Assembly (NCBI GenBank): GCA_040224245.1 | Contig: JBEGIR010000073.1 | Location: forward strand, 1 to 64,000 | Source of the DNA: Puniceicoccaceae bacterium | Lineage (GTDB): Bacteria; Verrucomicrobiota; Verrucomicrobiia; Opitutales; JAFGAQ01 | DNA: 64,000 nucleotides | Reading direction: 5' to 3' | Shown here: positions 17,351 to 26,263 of the stretch, piece after piece | Numbering within the stretch: the first letter of the stretch is position 1 | How the letters are laid out: each line of letters opens with the position of its first letter | Notes under the pieces: generated by a model | Told to the model about the DNA's origin: nothing | What the model saw: only the letters and a program-made list of their open reading frames with translations | The model's database searches: none | Translations under genes and position numbers: made by a program

Positions 17351-20300
17351 TTAGAATGAGAATCGGGCGCTCAGCGAATAGCTGCGAGGCTCGAGGAAGT
17401 AGTAGAACGGCTCCAACTGCCCCGTTGTCGTATTGTAATTCGACGCGAGCACCTGCTTGTCGTTGTTCTCGAGCAGATTGTCGACGTTGAGCTGCAGACG
17501 AACGGGGATGCCCTTCATCTCGAATTCGTAGGCCAGCATGGCATTTGCAAGGTAGTAGGAATTCCCCTTGAAAATCTCGGCCTTCGGATTTTCCAGCGTT
17601 GCCGGGTTCACCCCGAGCACCGCATCCCCGCGATACTTCACTCCGCCACCAATGGTCAGACCCCGGATGGGTCCATCACTGAACGTGTAGGCAGTGAAGA
17701 GGTTTGCGTTCCAGGGACGAATGTTGGTTTCCGTGACACCTTCTCCTGCTTTGACGACGGCCATGAGGTTGTCCAATCCATCAATCAGGTCACCCACCGT
17801 GTTGTTGCCCAAAAAGCCAGGGGAACGACTGGTATCGTAGGGGGTGGAGCGCCACTGTTCCCACTCGCTGCGATGCTTTTTGATGTAGGAATTGAGGTGT
17901 GTGCCGAGATCCGACACAGCATTGTCAGTCTTGCTGACGTTAAACGAGATTCGCCAGTTGTCCGTCGGATTGGCAGTGAGTTCAAACTCCCAGCCGTCCG
18001 AACTCTGCGCACGCGTATCCCGACCTCCGGCGCGATGACCATTCGGATCGTTCTGATCCGTAAGAATCGTCTCACTGCCTCCGTTGAGGATGGTGGTCCA
18101 GATCGCACTGATGTAGTTCGTGAAACGTCCGTCAAATCCAGTGGAAGCATTTTCCTGAGCCACCGAAAAATAGCCAAGATTGGCATGGACCCTTCCGTCG
18201 AAGAGGCGGAATTTCAACCCAATGTCTTCTCCGACTCCCTTGAGTGCTCCGATTTCACGTCCAGCCCTCAGGGACTCATCTTCGAACGCCTGCGCTCCGG
18301 CCTGTGGCTGGAAGTTGGTGGACTTGTTGGCATAGATGCTCAAACCCTCCACCCAGGGCAAATGGTAAACCAAACCAACGGTGTAGGTGTCGCCGCTTTC
18401 CTCCTGAGGAGCCAAGGAATCTGCAAGTCCAATTGCCTCACCGGTTCCGTTGGGATCATTGATGCGGCCTGAGTTTTCGATGCTGACTTCATCCCGGCGC
18501 ACACCAAGTGTGGTGATCAGGGATTCACTCAGGAAGGTGCTTTGAATCGCAAATGCTGCAGAATCAATTTCCGTTTCTCCTCGGGTCCAGTTGTTTCTCA
18601 CAAATCCGCCGGAAAAGCGGTACTGCGGATTTCCATAAAATACACTGTCAGATAGCGGATTCTTGAAAGGATCTGGCACTCCGCGCTGATCGAGATCGGA
18701 GGAAAAATAATCGATATGCGTCGCACGACCTCCGTAGTTGTTGCCACTGAAGTAGTTCACATCCGGCCGATCTGGTGATACGTTCGCCTCACGGAAGCTT
18801 TCCGTTTCCTGAGTCGTGGTTGAACGGCTCACGAAACCCACAATCATGTGATTGCCGGCCTTGCCCAAATCGAGGTTATAACTCGCGCTCAGGCGAATGT
18901 CTTCCTGATCATCATCCCGCAGGCTATAGGTGGGAACGTAATTGATGATGGGAGTGCCCACAAACGGATTTGTGATCGGCGAATTGAGATTGAGTGCGCC
19001 CACCCCTTGTCCGGTCGTCTCAGGTCCGCCTTCTGTAGCGTCAAAGTTTCCATCCGTGGAGAAGGACGGAAGCATGGAAGTCACATCGAGCTTGTAAGCG
19101 ATCTCGGCAAAGAGCATGGGTGCCTGGTTTCGGCGGTCCGCCTGGATCGATTGTGCGGTCAGGTTGATATTGAAATTTGATCCGATTTTCTGATCCACAG
19201 AAGCATGCAGCACGTGGTAGTCGGTGAAATTCACGGCACCGGGTCCTGTCGGATTCGCAGTTCGGGGCATGATTGACTCATCGTCGATGAACTGCGGCGT
19301 GTTGTAGCCTGCAGTATTGTTGTGAAACGAAGTGCGATAGTAGCGCTTGCCTTCGCCTCGGGTTCCGACCCAAACGAGCTTGTTTGCAAGCGGTCCATCC
19401 GTGAGGTAGATTGTCGGAGTTCCCAAGTGAGCTGTGCGACGTTCAAAGGTTTGCCCCTCCGGCGGAGTGTTGACGAGACCGTTGGAAGGCGAACCCGCAA
19501 AGGAACGCTGTTGTGCGTAGGTTTCATCATCTGCGGACCAGGGAGATTCCGGTGTACCGAAGTTGACAAAATAACGACCCTGATCGACCCAGCTCGAGAT
19601 CTGGTCTACCGCATTCCAGGGACGTACGCGGTTCTGCTCGAGTTCGCCGAACTCCGTATGGATGCGAATTTCAGTCTTTTCGAGAGGACGGGCAGTCAAT
19701 GCCAACGCTCCGCGTTTCTGATCATCCCGCGCAAAATCCTTCCAGCCATCTGCCGATTGCAGCAGTCCGTTAAAGCGTACTGCCAACTTGCGGTCCAAAA
19801 AGGCGCGATTGACGTCGAGCGATGCACGCTGCTCCGACCAGCTACCCGTGCGAAGCGTCAAATGCGTGGCGTTGTTTCCGAGAATGGCGGACTTGACCGT
19901 GGTATTGACAATGCCTCCGGGTCCTCCAACCCCGAAAATCATGGAATTGGGTCCACGTGCAACCTCAATGCGTTCGATATTGAAGCTGTCGGACGCCAGC
20001 GTGGTCGGGAAGTAGTCACGGGTCGCCACTGCATTACGGTATCCGCGGATCTGGATGTTGTATTCATTCCCAACCAGTCCGTTTCCCGTCGAAGCACCTA
20101 CATTTGAAGCACCTCCGCCGATGTCGATGTCGGTGTTCAACCCATAGGAGATGGCATCGTTGATATTGGTCGCCCCGATGTCTTCGAGGAACTCAAGGGT
20201 CAGCACCGAGATGGATGCGGGGGTATTTTGCAGTGATTGATTCAAACGGCTGCCCGACAGGGTGTTGGTGGCCGTGTAGCCGGAGTCTTTTGAGGTATCA

Positions 20301-20851
20301 ATGACAAACGGCGACAAGTCATAGACATCGCTATCACCGTCATCGGAGTCGTTTTGCGAATTGGCCGGATTGACCACAGCGACAAGGAATGCAAACAGCG
20401 TTGTCAGCAGTTTTTTGTCCTTTGCAGGTTTCGTATTCATTTGGTTTATTTCGGGATTTTTGCTGTCTCCCGCCTGCAATTGCCCACTTGCGCCATGCTC
20501 CGAAGCTGTGCTCACGCGCCGGATGATGATGGTTCCGGTTCCATGGTCCCTCGTCGCGGACAGGGGGGTGTCCGCAATCAGAGACTCAACGGCCTCGAAT
20601 GCTGAGAGTTGCCCCTCAATGGCATTCAACCGCAATCCTTGAATATCTTCGACGGCATAGATCAGTGGAACATCCACCATTTCGAGAAAAAGTCGAAAAG
20701 CCTCGTCTGCTTCCAAGCTGGGTAAGTGAAGGAAGTAGCGTTGATTTTCGGAGCCTGAATGGGGGGAAATGTTGCTCTGATTTGCCGCTTGGCATATGGG
20801 CAGGAATGCGATCTGCGTGAGAATGAACCAGGCTACTTTGCGTATCGACAT
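17351..20851 (-). CDS. TonB-dependent outer-membrane receptor with N-terminal STN signalling domain (FecA-like)
   Basis: 1166 residues from the ATG at 20851; the frame opens with a TTG five codons earlier. Signal peptide MSIRKVAWFILTQIAFLPIC, then an STN domain (about 35-112) that talks to FecR. A linker follows, then a second signal-peptide-like stretch at about 138-166 (MNTKPAKDKKLLTTLFAFLV). Next come the TonB box region VYDLSPFVID, the plug (about 195-320, GATNINDAIS, IEVARGPNSMIFGVGGPGGI) and a long 22-strand-type barrel ending in YSLSARFSF. Imports an unknown large substrate such as a siderophore or glycan. Follows sigma and FecR genes. Confidence 0.9.
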   Translation of the reverse strand: MSIRKVAWFILTQIAFLPICQAANQSNISPHSGSENQRYFLHLPSLEADEAFRLFLEMVDVPLIYAVEDIQGLRLNAIEGQLSAFEAVESLIADTPLSATRDHGTGTIIIRRVSTASEHGASGQLQAGDSKNPEINQMNTKPAKDKKLLTTLFAFLVAVVNPANSQNDSDDGDSDVYDLSPFVIDTSKDSGYTATNTLSGSRLNQSLQNTPASISVLTLEFLEDIGATNINDAISYGLNTDIDIGGGASNVGASTGNGLVGNEYNIQIRGYRNAVATRDYFPTTLASDSFNIERIEVARGPNSMIFGVGGPGGIVNTTVKSAILGNNATHLTLRTGSWSEQRASLDVNRAFLDRKLAVRFNGLLQSADGWKDFARDDQKRGALALTARPLEKTEIRIHTEFGELEQNRVRPWNAVDQISSWVDQGRYFVNFGTPESPWSADDETYAQQRSFAGSPSNGLVNTPPEGQTFERRTAHLGTPTIYLTDGPLANKLVWVGTRGEGKRYYRTSFHNNTAGYNTPQFIDDESIMPRTANPTGPGAVNFTDYHVLHASVDQKIGSNFNINLTAQSIQADRRNQAPMLFAEIAYKLDVTSMLPSFSTDGNFDATEGGPETTGQGVGALNLNSPITNPFVGTPIINYVPTYSLRDDDQEDIRLSASYNLDLGKAGNHMIVGFVSRSTTTQETESFREANVSPDRPDVNYFSGNNYGGRATHIDYFSSDLDQRGVPDPFKNPLSDSVFYGNPQYRFSGGFVRNNWTRGETEIDSAAFAIQSTFLSESLITTLGVRRDEVSIENSGRINDPNGTGEAIGLADSLAPQEESGDTYTVGLVYHLPWVEGLSIYANKSTNFQPQAGAQAFEDESLRAGREIGALKGVGEDIGLKFRLFDGRVHANLGYFSVAQENASTGFDGRFTNYISAIWTTILNGGSETILTDQNDPNGHRAGGRDTRAQSSDGWEFELTANPTDNWRISFNVSKTDNAVSDLGTHLNSYIKKHRSEWEQWRSTPYDTSRSPGFLGNNTVGDLIDGLDNLMAVVKAGEGVTETNIRPWNANLFTAYTFSDGPIRGLTIGGGVKYRGDAVLGVNPATLENPKAEIFKGNSYYLANAMLAYEFEMKGIPVRLQLNVDNLLENNDKQVLASNYNTTTGQLEPFYYFLEPRSYSLSARFSF

Positions 20852-20972
20852 GTTAACTGCATCCAACGCATACCTTTGACTTTTTCAGAAGTCAAAAGCT
20901 ATGTAGTCTGAAACATTCATCTTCGAATAATGGAGTAAGTTGGGCTTTCACAAGCCGGGGTTCACTGGAGAA

Positions 20973-21005
20973 GTCGCACCGTCACCCCAAATCCCCTAAA
21001 AGAAA
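20973..21005 (-). promoter_or_regulatory. 33-nt element upstream of the TonB receptor, shared with the solitary sigma gene
   Basis: Matches 23591-23623 at 29 of 33 positions with no gap. On the minus strand its conserved blocks are TTTCTTTTAGGGG and GACGGTGCGAC, separated by 9 variable nt. It lies between the fecR stop and the receptor start, about 120 nt before the ATG. Candidate promoter read by one of the neighbouring ECF sigma factors, or another regulator site. Confidence 0.6.
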
Positions 21006-21010
21006 GTTGT

Positions 21011-21027
21011 CTTTTTTGCAGCAACGC
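21011..21027. promoter_or_regulatory. Second shared element, copy 1
   Basis: CTTTTTTGCAGCAACGC, matching 23709-23724 except for one T in the run. Here it abuts the 33-nt element (5 nt apart). Function unknown; a regulator site or a promoter part. Confidence 0.45.
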
Positions 21028-21091
21028 AAAACACGTTCACAACTCGTTCCCTATCAACAGGCAATAAAGAAATAAACCTGCAAATGCAGTT

Positions 21092-22180
21092 TCAGTTTTC
21101 CGCAGGCGCCGATTCGTCACCCACAATATACACTCCCGGCTCAATCTGTTTTGAGGGAATGTGATAGGCCGTTTCGAGGATGCGGAGAAAACTCATCACA
21201 TCATCACTCGGGAAACGGCCTCCGATTTTGAATTCATGGAGTCTATTGTCGATGATGATCATTCGGCATCCGGTTTTCTGTTCAAAGCTCTGCGAAATCT
21301 CAAGCAGGGTCTCCCCCTCCAGAGTCAGAAGTGACTTTCGCCACTGCAGACGTTCGTCGATTTCCTCGCCATCGGCTTTGAAAACAGCCAGCTCCAGAGG
21401 ACGTGTCCCCGTTCGATTGACAATTTCGACCCGACTGCCAGCATCGAAGAACTCTTCTGATACCGGGTTATCTACAACGTCATCAACTACAGGCGTGTCT
21501 TCCGACATCGACGGTGCCCGCTGCTCAGAGATGGAAATCGTTCCTTCGGTGACGATCACTTCGATGCGGTCTGCCATTTTCACGTTGAACGCAGTGCCCA
21601 CGGCCTGGATTCGCACACCATTCACAAAAACCGAAAAGGGCCGATCCGAATCCTTCACCACACTGAAATGGGATTCGCCGTTGAGCAGATCGATGCGACG
21701 TTCCGTCGTCGAAAATGCGATCTTGAGCGTCGAATGCGTATTCATGCGCACGAGCGAACCGTCTGACAAGATCCGTGTAATAGGACTCTCGGTTGCCTCG
21801 ATCAGACTGGCATGCTCAAACGCGTCCGCAGATGACTGAAAATGCCGGATGCCCAACCATGCGGAGAGGGTCAGTGAAAGCATCACCACTGCGGCTGCCG
21901 CCATACCCACGCCTGAACGCCACCACGGGGTTTCCAACCTGGGTTTAGACAGGTCACCCAGCAGGTCATCGACAAAATAGGATGGCAGCTCTGCGACCCG
22001 TTGTTGAATGCTGCGATGCGATTCGATCTGCTCGGCCAACTGCGGATCGTTTTTAAGCTCTGATTGCAGTTGCTTCGATTCCGACGGAGTCAGACCACGA
22101 TCAAGCTTCACAAACCATGCGGCACTCGCATCCGCCAGAACGGAGTCAGAATCAGATTGATGGGAAGTCTGTTTACGCAT
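21092..22180 (-). CDS. FecR-family anti-sigma/transducer protein
   Basis: 362 residues. Cytoplasmic N-terminal sigma-binding part (about 10-80, ADASAAWFVKLDRGLTPSES) with the conserved Trp. One membrane helix about 90-110 (VGMAAAAVVMLSLTLSAWLG). A periplasmic FecR domain follows (about 130-235, ILSDGSLVRMNTHSTLKIAF, LLNGESHFSVVKDSDRPF, VQAVGTAFNV-like), and a C-terminal STN-like module (SFEQKTGCRMIIIDNRLHEF). Receives the signal from the TonB receptor and controls the sigma factor encoded 9 nt upstream. Confidence 0.92.
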   Translation of the reverse strand: MRKQTSHQSDSDSVLADASAAWFVKLDRGLTPSESKQLQSELKNDPQLAEQIESHRSIQQRVAELPSYFVDDLLGDLSKPRLETPWWRSGVGMAAAAVVMLSLTLSAWLGIRHFQSSADAFEHASLIEATESPITRILSDGSLVRMNTHSTLKIAFSTTERRIDLLNGESHFSVVKDSDRPFSVFVNGVRIQAVGTAFNVKMADRIEVIVTEGTISISEQRAPSMSEDTPVVDDVVDNPVSEEFFDAGSRVEIVNRTGTRPLELAVFKADGEEIDERLQWRKSLLTLEGETLLEISQSFEQKTGCRMIIIDNRLHEFKIGGRFPSDDVMSFLRILETAYHIPSKQIEPGVYIVGDESAPAEN

Positions 22181-22189
22181 CAGAAGGGT

Positions 22190-22720
22190 TCAGGGTCGGG
22201 TTACGCCCACATTTTCCAGGAATTTGCGGCACTTCTTGAATCCAATGGTCAGCTGAGTTTCCACTGTTTTCACCGATACATTCAATCTTTTTGCAATTTC
22301 TTTGTGAGGTAGGTGGTGATAATTTCTGAGCAGGAAGATGATTCTGCATTTCTCGGGCAGCTGCGTGATCGCCGATTTCATCAATTCGACCTCATCGGAC
22401 ACTTCAAGCTGCTCGATGAATGCATCTGCATCACTAGGGAAGTCGCACGAGTCTTCGTTTTCCCGTAAAGGAGAAATGCGGGATGTATATTTTTTTCGCA
22501 AATGATCGCGTGTGATGTTCCGCGCAATGCTGAAAAGCAGGCTGCGAGCATTGTGGATCGTTGCTGCATTCTGAATCTTCATCACCCGAAAAAATGTTTC
22601 CTGAACCACATCGTCCACTTCTACTCCTTCAGGCAAGCTATTTCTCAAATACGCTCTCAACGCGTATTCATTCGGTCGTACTTCGACTTCGAACCAGTCA
22701 GCTTTTTGTTGGGGAGACAT
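22190..22720 (-). CDS. ECF-type RNA polymerase sigma factor (FecI-like)
   Basis: 176 residues from the ATG at 22720; a TTG at 22753 would add 11 residues. Region 2 shows DDVVQETFFRVMK and ARSLLFSIARNITRDHLRKK. Region 4 shows LPEKCRIIFLLRNYHHLPHKEIAKRLNVSVKTVETQL. First gene of sigma-fecR-receptor, in the order of fecIR-fecA, so it should direct transcription of the receptor upon substrate binding. FecR start is 9 nt after its stop. Confidence 0.92.
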   Translation of the reverse strand: MSPQQKADWFEVEVRPNEYALRAYLRNSLPEGVEVDDVVQETFFRVMKIQNAATIHNARSLLFSIARNITRDHLRKKYTSRISPLRENEDSCDFPSDADAFIEQLEVSDEVELMKSAITQLPEKCRIIFLLRNYHHLPHKEIAKRLNVSVKTVETQLTIGFKKCRKFLENVGVTRP

Positions 22721-23010
22721 GTTTTGGGTTGAGCGTGAAACCGAACAGAGCAATCACTTCCGACCAAACCGACTGGATTGCCAATCAGACAAAGCCCGTC
22801 CTGCTTCAAAAAGCGGCTTCAGGCAAGCTTGTGGTGCCACGCACCTGTCAATGGGTATTCGGGGGAAGAGAAGCATCCAACGGCTCATCATGAATGGGGG
22901 ATTGAGAGCTGAGAACACTGTCAAATGAACAGTAGTTTCAGAGATTCTGAACAGGAACTCAGCTCTGTCAATTACAGTGTCAAAAATCCCAATCCACGTT
23001 CTCGTCTTCT

Positions 23011-23559
23011 TCATGAAAGTGCGAGCTGCGCCTGCTCGCATCGCAGAAAATGCTGACGGCACTTCTGCATGCCAATCAAACCCTGATTCTGAACCGTAAA
23101 CTTCGAAAGTCCCATTCGATTTGCAATCTCCTGATGGGAGAGTCCCTCAAACTTGCGCATGGTGAAGATCATTCGACATCGCTTTGGTAATGTGCTGATT
23201 GCCTCTTTCAATATCGACACTTCCTCGGCCTTTCGGACCTGTTGAAATGGATCCGGTTGCTCAAAAGGGACGTACTGAAGCAATAAATCCAGATCGGCAT
23301 CCGCACGATTCTCGATCTTGGTGTGCCGGATTTTGTTGAGTGCAAGATTTCGAGCGGTTGAAAACAGAAACGCGCGAACATTGCGGATGTCATGACTCTT
23401 TGCATACTGAATCATCCGCAGCATCGATTCCTGTACAAGATCCTCAATGTCCCCCGCATCGGGAAAACGATTCTCCAGCCATCGCTGTAACGCATCGCGA
23501 TGCGAGATCATTTCGTACACAAGGGCATCCAGATCATGTTGTGACAGGGGGTTTGGCAT
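23011..23559 (-). CDS. Solitary ECF-type sigma factor
   Basis: 182 residues with regions 2 (GDIEDLVQESMLRMIQYAK, FLFSTARNLALNKIR) and 4 (LPKRCRMIFTMRKFEGLSHQEIANRMGLSKFTVQNQ). No FecR or anti-sigma gene is attached. Its upstream region carries the same 33-nt element as the TonB receptor gene. It may therefore be autoregulated and share targets with that cassette, or be a second layer controlled by the FecI-like factor. Similar to the FecI-like protein in the C-terminal half. Confidence 0.9.
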   Translation of the reverse strand: MPNPLSQHDLDALVYEMISHRDALQRWLENRFPDAGDIEDLVQESMLRMIQYAKSHDIRNVRAFLFSTARNLALNKIRHTKIENRADADLDLLLQYVPFEQPDPFQQVRKAEEVSILKEAISTLPKRCRMIFTMRKFEGLSHQEIANRMGLSKFTVQNQGLIGMQKCRQHFLRCEQAQLALS

Positions 23560-23590
23560 AGCAGCAGACTCTCAGGGGGTTTCCAAGAAC

Positions 23591-23623
23591 GTCGCACCGT
23601 CCCCGGAAAACCCCTAAAAGAAA
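23591..23623 (-). promoter_or_regulatory. 33-nt element upstream of the solitary sigma gene
   Basis: Second copy of the element at 20973-21005; the four differing positions all fall in the middle block. It ends 32 nt before the sigma ATG on the minus strand, a normal distance for a promoter. Confidence 0.6.
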
Positions 23624-23708
23624 ACTAGAAACGCTTGCGAATCCGGGCTAACCTGAAGCCACAGACCCAGGAAGCAGATTCTTTGCGTTATGAAATTTTT
23701 TCGGTAAC

Positions 23709-23724
23709 CTTTTTGCAGCAACGC
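23709..23724. promoter_or_regulatory. Second shared element, copy 2, possibly the promoter of the third sigma gene
   Basis: CTTTTTGCAGCAACGC. On the plus strand it sits inside GGTAACC ... CGGTAT, a pair of blocks that resembles an ECF promoter (-35 GGAACC-like, -10 CGTA/GGTA-like), 50 nt before the third sigma gene. Its role is unproven. Confidence 0.4.
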
Positions 23725-23773
23725 GGTATTCCTCCACATATGCGATCCATGCTTTCCCAACCTTCAGATCGGT

Positions 23774-24337
23774 GTGAACGAACCCAGTGACAATCAATTG
23801 ATGCAATCTGTTCGCACCGGAACACTTCAGGCCATGAACACCTTGTTTACCCGCCATCGATATCCGCTGCTCAGTTACTTCCGCAACATGGGTGTGAGGT
23901 CGGACGATGCGGAGGATCTCGTGCAGGAGGTGTTCTGGAGGATGTTGCGCTATCGGGAAAGCTTCCAGAATCATCACAGCTTTCGAGCCTGGATGTTTCA
24001 AATTGCCCGAAATTCACTGCGTGACGCGCAGAAGAAGCGACCACCCCTGCACTTGGATTCAACCGGGGATGATCCTACCGACGCGATCTCTTCCGACCCT
24101 CGGGAAACGGCAACACACCAGTCGGATGTCGAGCACCTGCGCATCGCTCTGGATACGCTACCAGAGTCCAAAAGGGAAATCCTCGTTCTCGCGCGCTTTC
24201 AACACTTCACCCACCTGGAACTTGCAAACGTGCTCGGCTGCAGTGAAGGGGCCGCAAAGGTTCGCCTGCACCGAGCGCTGAATGCGCTCAGACAATCCTA
24301 CACACAACAACTTCACACATCCATTTCAAACCGATGA
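23774..24337 (+). CDS. ECF-type sigma factor, first gene of a sigma/anti-sigma/DUF4097 operon
   Basis: 187 residues from a GTG at 23774. Region 2: DDAEDLVQEVFWRMLRYRES and FRAWMFQIARNSLRDAQKK; region 4: LPESKREILVLARFQHFTHLELANVLGCSEGAAKVRLHRAL. The GAAKVRLHRA end is that of ordinary ECF factors rather than of FecI. It overlaps the next gene by 4 nt (ATGA). The start codon is uncertain; an ATG lies nine codons in. Confidence 0.9.
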   Translation: MNEPSDNQLMQSVRTGTLQAMNTLFTRHRYPLLSYFRNMGVRSDDAEDLVQEVFWRMLRYRESFQNHHSFRAWMFQIARNSLRDAQKKRPPLHLDSTGDDPTDAISSDPRETATHQSDVEHLRIALDTLPESKREILVLARFQHFTHLELANVLGCSEGAAKVRLHRALNALRQSYTQQLHTSISNR

Positions 24338-25038
24338 ACCCGCATGATACATCCGATCCCCTCTGGGATAAACTGGGAACCCTTCCGCTTCCCTCGCCGG
24401 GGGATGAATCCCATTCGCACCAGTTGTTCAAGCTGCGCCTGCAGGCCTATGCAGATGGCCATGCAGATGGCAGTCAATCCGCTCGCCGCACTCAGACTGC
24501 ACACGGCGGATCCGCAAACAAAACCAAAATGACCTTGTTTGCGGCATGGGTTGGAATGACGGCTGCAGTCTGCATGGGCTTGCTGCACATGCTGCAGCTC
24601 CAAAACCAGCATGCCCTTCAGCAGGAACTCCGCTCTCTACGCCAGCTTTGGGTGGAAAGTCAGCTGCAGCAGATCTCTCCTGCCGCCCGCGTCGCCAGTC
24701 TTCGTAAAGCCACAGACTGGATCTCACAGGACTCCCGGCTGCTCGCTCCGTTTCTGCAAACCCTCAACAGCGATCCCAGTGTCAATGCACGCCTCTCCGC
24801 ACTCGATGGATTGAGTTCCAGTCTAGGTTCGGCGACGATGCGTACCATCCTGCTGCAATCGATACCACTTCAGGATTCCCAAATCGTGAAACAGGAGATC
24901 CTTCGCCACCTGAAAGCCTCAACTCCAGCATCGCAGTGGCAACAGGTTCGTCATTCCCTTCATGTTCTCGATCCCGCCGCACTTGAATTGCTGGACCATA
25001 CGACCCAGGCACCCACCGAATCCTACCCGATTTTATGA
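24334..25038 (+). CDS. Single-pass membrane protein, probable anti-sigma factor
   Basis: 234 residues. Hydrophilic N-terminal 65 residues (cytoplasmic), one membrane helix about 67-86 (TLFAAWVGMTAAVCMGLLHM), then a periplasmic part predicted helical with HEAT-like hints (SLRKATDWISQDSRLLAPFL, DPSVNARLSALDGLSS). No zinc-finger HxxxCxxC motif is seen. The position directly after a sigma gene with ATGA overlaps on both sides makes an anti-sigma role likely. No named family recognised. Confidence 0.65.
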   Translation: MNPHDTSDPLWDKLGTLPLPSPGDESHSHQLFKLRLQAYADGHADGSQSARRTQTAHGGSANKTKMTLFAAWVGMTAAVCMGLLHMLQLQNQHALQQELRSLRQLWVESQLQQISPAARVASLRKATDWISQDSRLLAPFLQTLNSDPSVNARLSALDGLSSSLGSATMRTILLQSIPLQDSQIVKQEILRHLKASTPASQWQQVRHSLHVLDPAALELLDHTTQAPTESYPIL

Positions 25039-26021
25039 ATATGAAACAGTTATTATCACAACTCCAGCTCACCTCAGCCTGGATCGCGTTCACCAGCACA
25101 CTGATAACGGTACACGCCGATCCGGAGGATCTCACGTTCCGTGCGCTCCAATCATTTGGCTCCGACAAATCCACCCTGAGCAATGATGACTTTTGGAAGG
25201 ATTTTCAAACCCGGACCCTTGAGCAAAGCTTTGAGGCAAGTCCAGGAACTAAGCTGGAAATGAGGATTGAAGACGCCGATGTTGTCATCTCCTCCCACAC
25301 CGAACCCGGGATCCAGATCCGATTCGAACATGCCGTGAAGGCCAACAACGCCCACCATGCCAAGCCGTTTTTCGACAGCTATGACGTTGCGTTTGAGTCG
25401 ACGGCACGTGGTTTGCAACTTCATGCGAAGTTCACCCATCGACTCCGGGAATTCCGAAGCAGCCCCTCACAGGCCCGGTTCGAAATCCTCGTGCCAGCCG
25501 ACTACCCGCTGGCGATTCATCTCGTTGACGGAGATCTCGCAATGGAGCATTTGTCCGGAGCAAACTCCATCCACCTCGTTGATGGCAAGCTCAACGCACG
25601 CGACATCAACGGAACTCTGCAGGCAAACATTGTTGACGGTGATTTCACACTGGAGCAGATGATGGGTACTCTCAATGTTCGGCTCACGGATGGCGACCTG
25701 ACCGCCACTTCAATCAGCGCTCCCGTTCAGGCTCAAGTCACCGATGGGGACATCCACATGAGTTGGGCAGGTTCCGTGGTTGAGGCAATCCAGCTCGCAA
25801 CCACAGATGGCGATGTCGCCCTTGAATTTCCATCTGATGCGGCATTCAACCTCAATCTCGTGGTGACTGACGGTAAGGCCGTCGTTGGGTTTCCGGTGGA
25901 ACAACGCCAGCAAAAATCCGACTCCACCATCGTGATCAGCCGAATTAACGGTGGAGGAGCGCCAGTCTCCATCACAACCACAGATGGGGATGTGCGGCTC
26001 AAAGCAAGAAAGACGAACTGA
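25035..26021 (+). CDS. DUF4097-type secreted beta-repeat protein
   Basis: 328 residues with a signal peptide (LTSAWIAFTSTLITVHA). After about 150 residues come eight near-regular repeats ending in VDGD/TDGD/TDGK, each pairing a short strand with DG turns, the pattern of DUF4097 right-handed beta structures. Function is unknown; such proteins are often encoded with sigma/anti-sigma genes and sit on the outer face of a membrane. It overlaps the anti-sigma-like gene by 4 nt, so all three genes form one translationally coupled operon. Confidence 0.8.
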   Translation: MNMKQLLSQLQLTSAWIAFTSTLITVHADPEDLTFRALQSFGSDKSTLSNDDFWKDFQTRTLEQSFEASPGTKLEMRIEDADVVISSHTEPGIQIRFEHAVKANNAHHAKPFFDSYDVAFESTARGLQLHAKFTHRLREFRSSPSQARFEILVPADYPLAIHLVDGDLAMEHLSGANSIHLVDGKLNARDINGTLQANIVDGDFTLEQMMGTLNVRLTDGDLTATSISAPVQAQVTDGDIHMSWAGSVVEAIQLATTDGDVALEFPSDAAFNLNLVVTDGKAVVGFPVEQRQQKSDSTIVISRINGGGAPVSITTTDGDVRLKARKTN

Positions 26022-26263
26022 GAGGTTCCGTCGTGCGACAACAAGGGATCGATGGTGGAATCCTGCCACGTCCACTGTTCATTCGTTTTCGGAGGACCGT
26101 ACATTCCCAGATGCTTCCGTTCGTTGAAAACTGCTCCTGTCGGTGTCCGGAACGGCTTGACTCTGGCTCAGGGCTGCGTTCCTGAATGGGGAATAACGCT
26201 GCACCGCCCACACATATCCCGTGCAAAAGTGCTTTGCTAACCCCAAACCCAATCGAACCCCTG

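Noticed and set aside
19322-20107. 261-codon plus-strand ORF inside the TonB receptor
   Set aside because: Shadow of the receptor; no start site or motifs.
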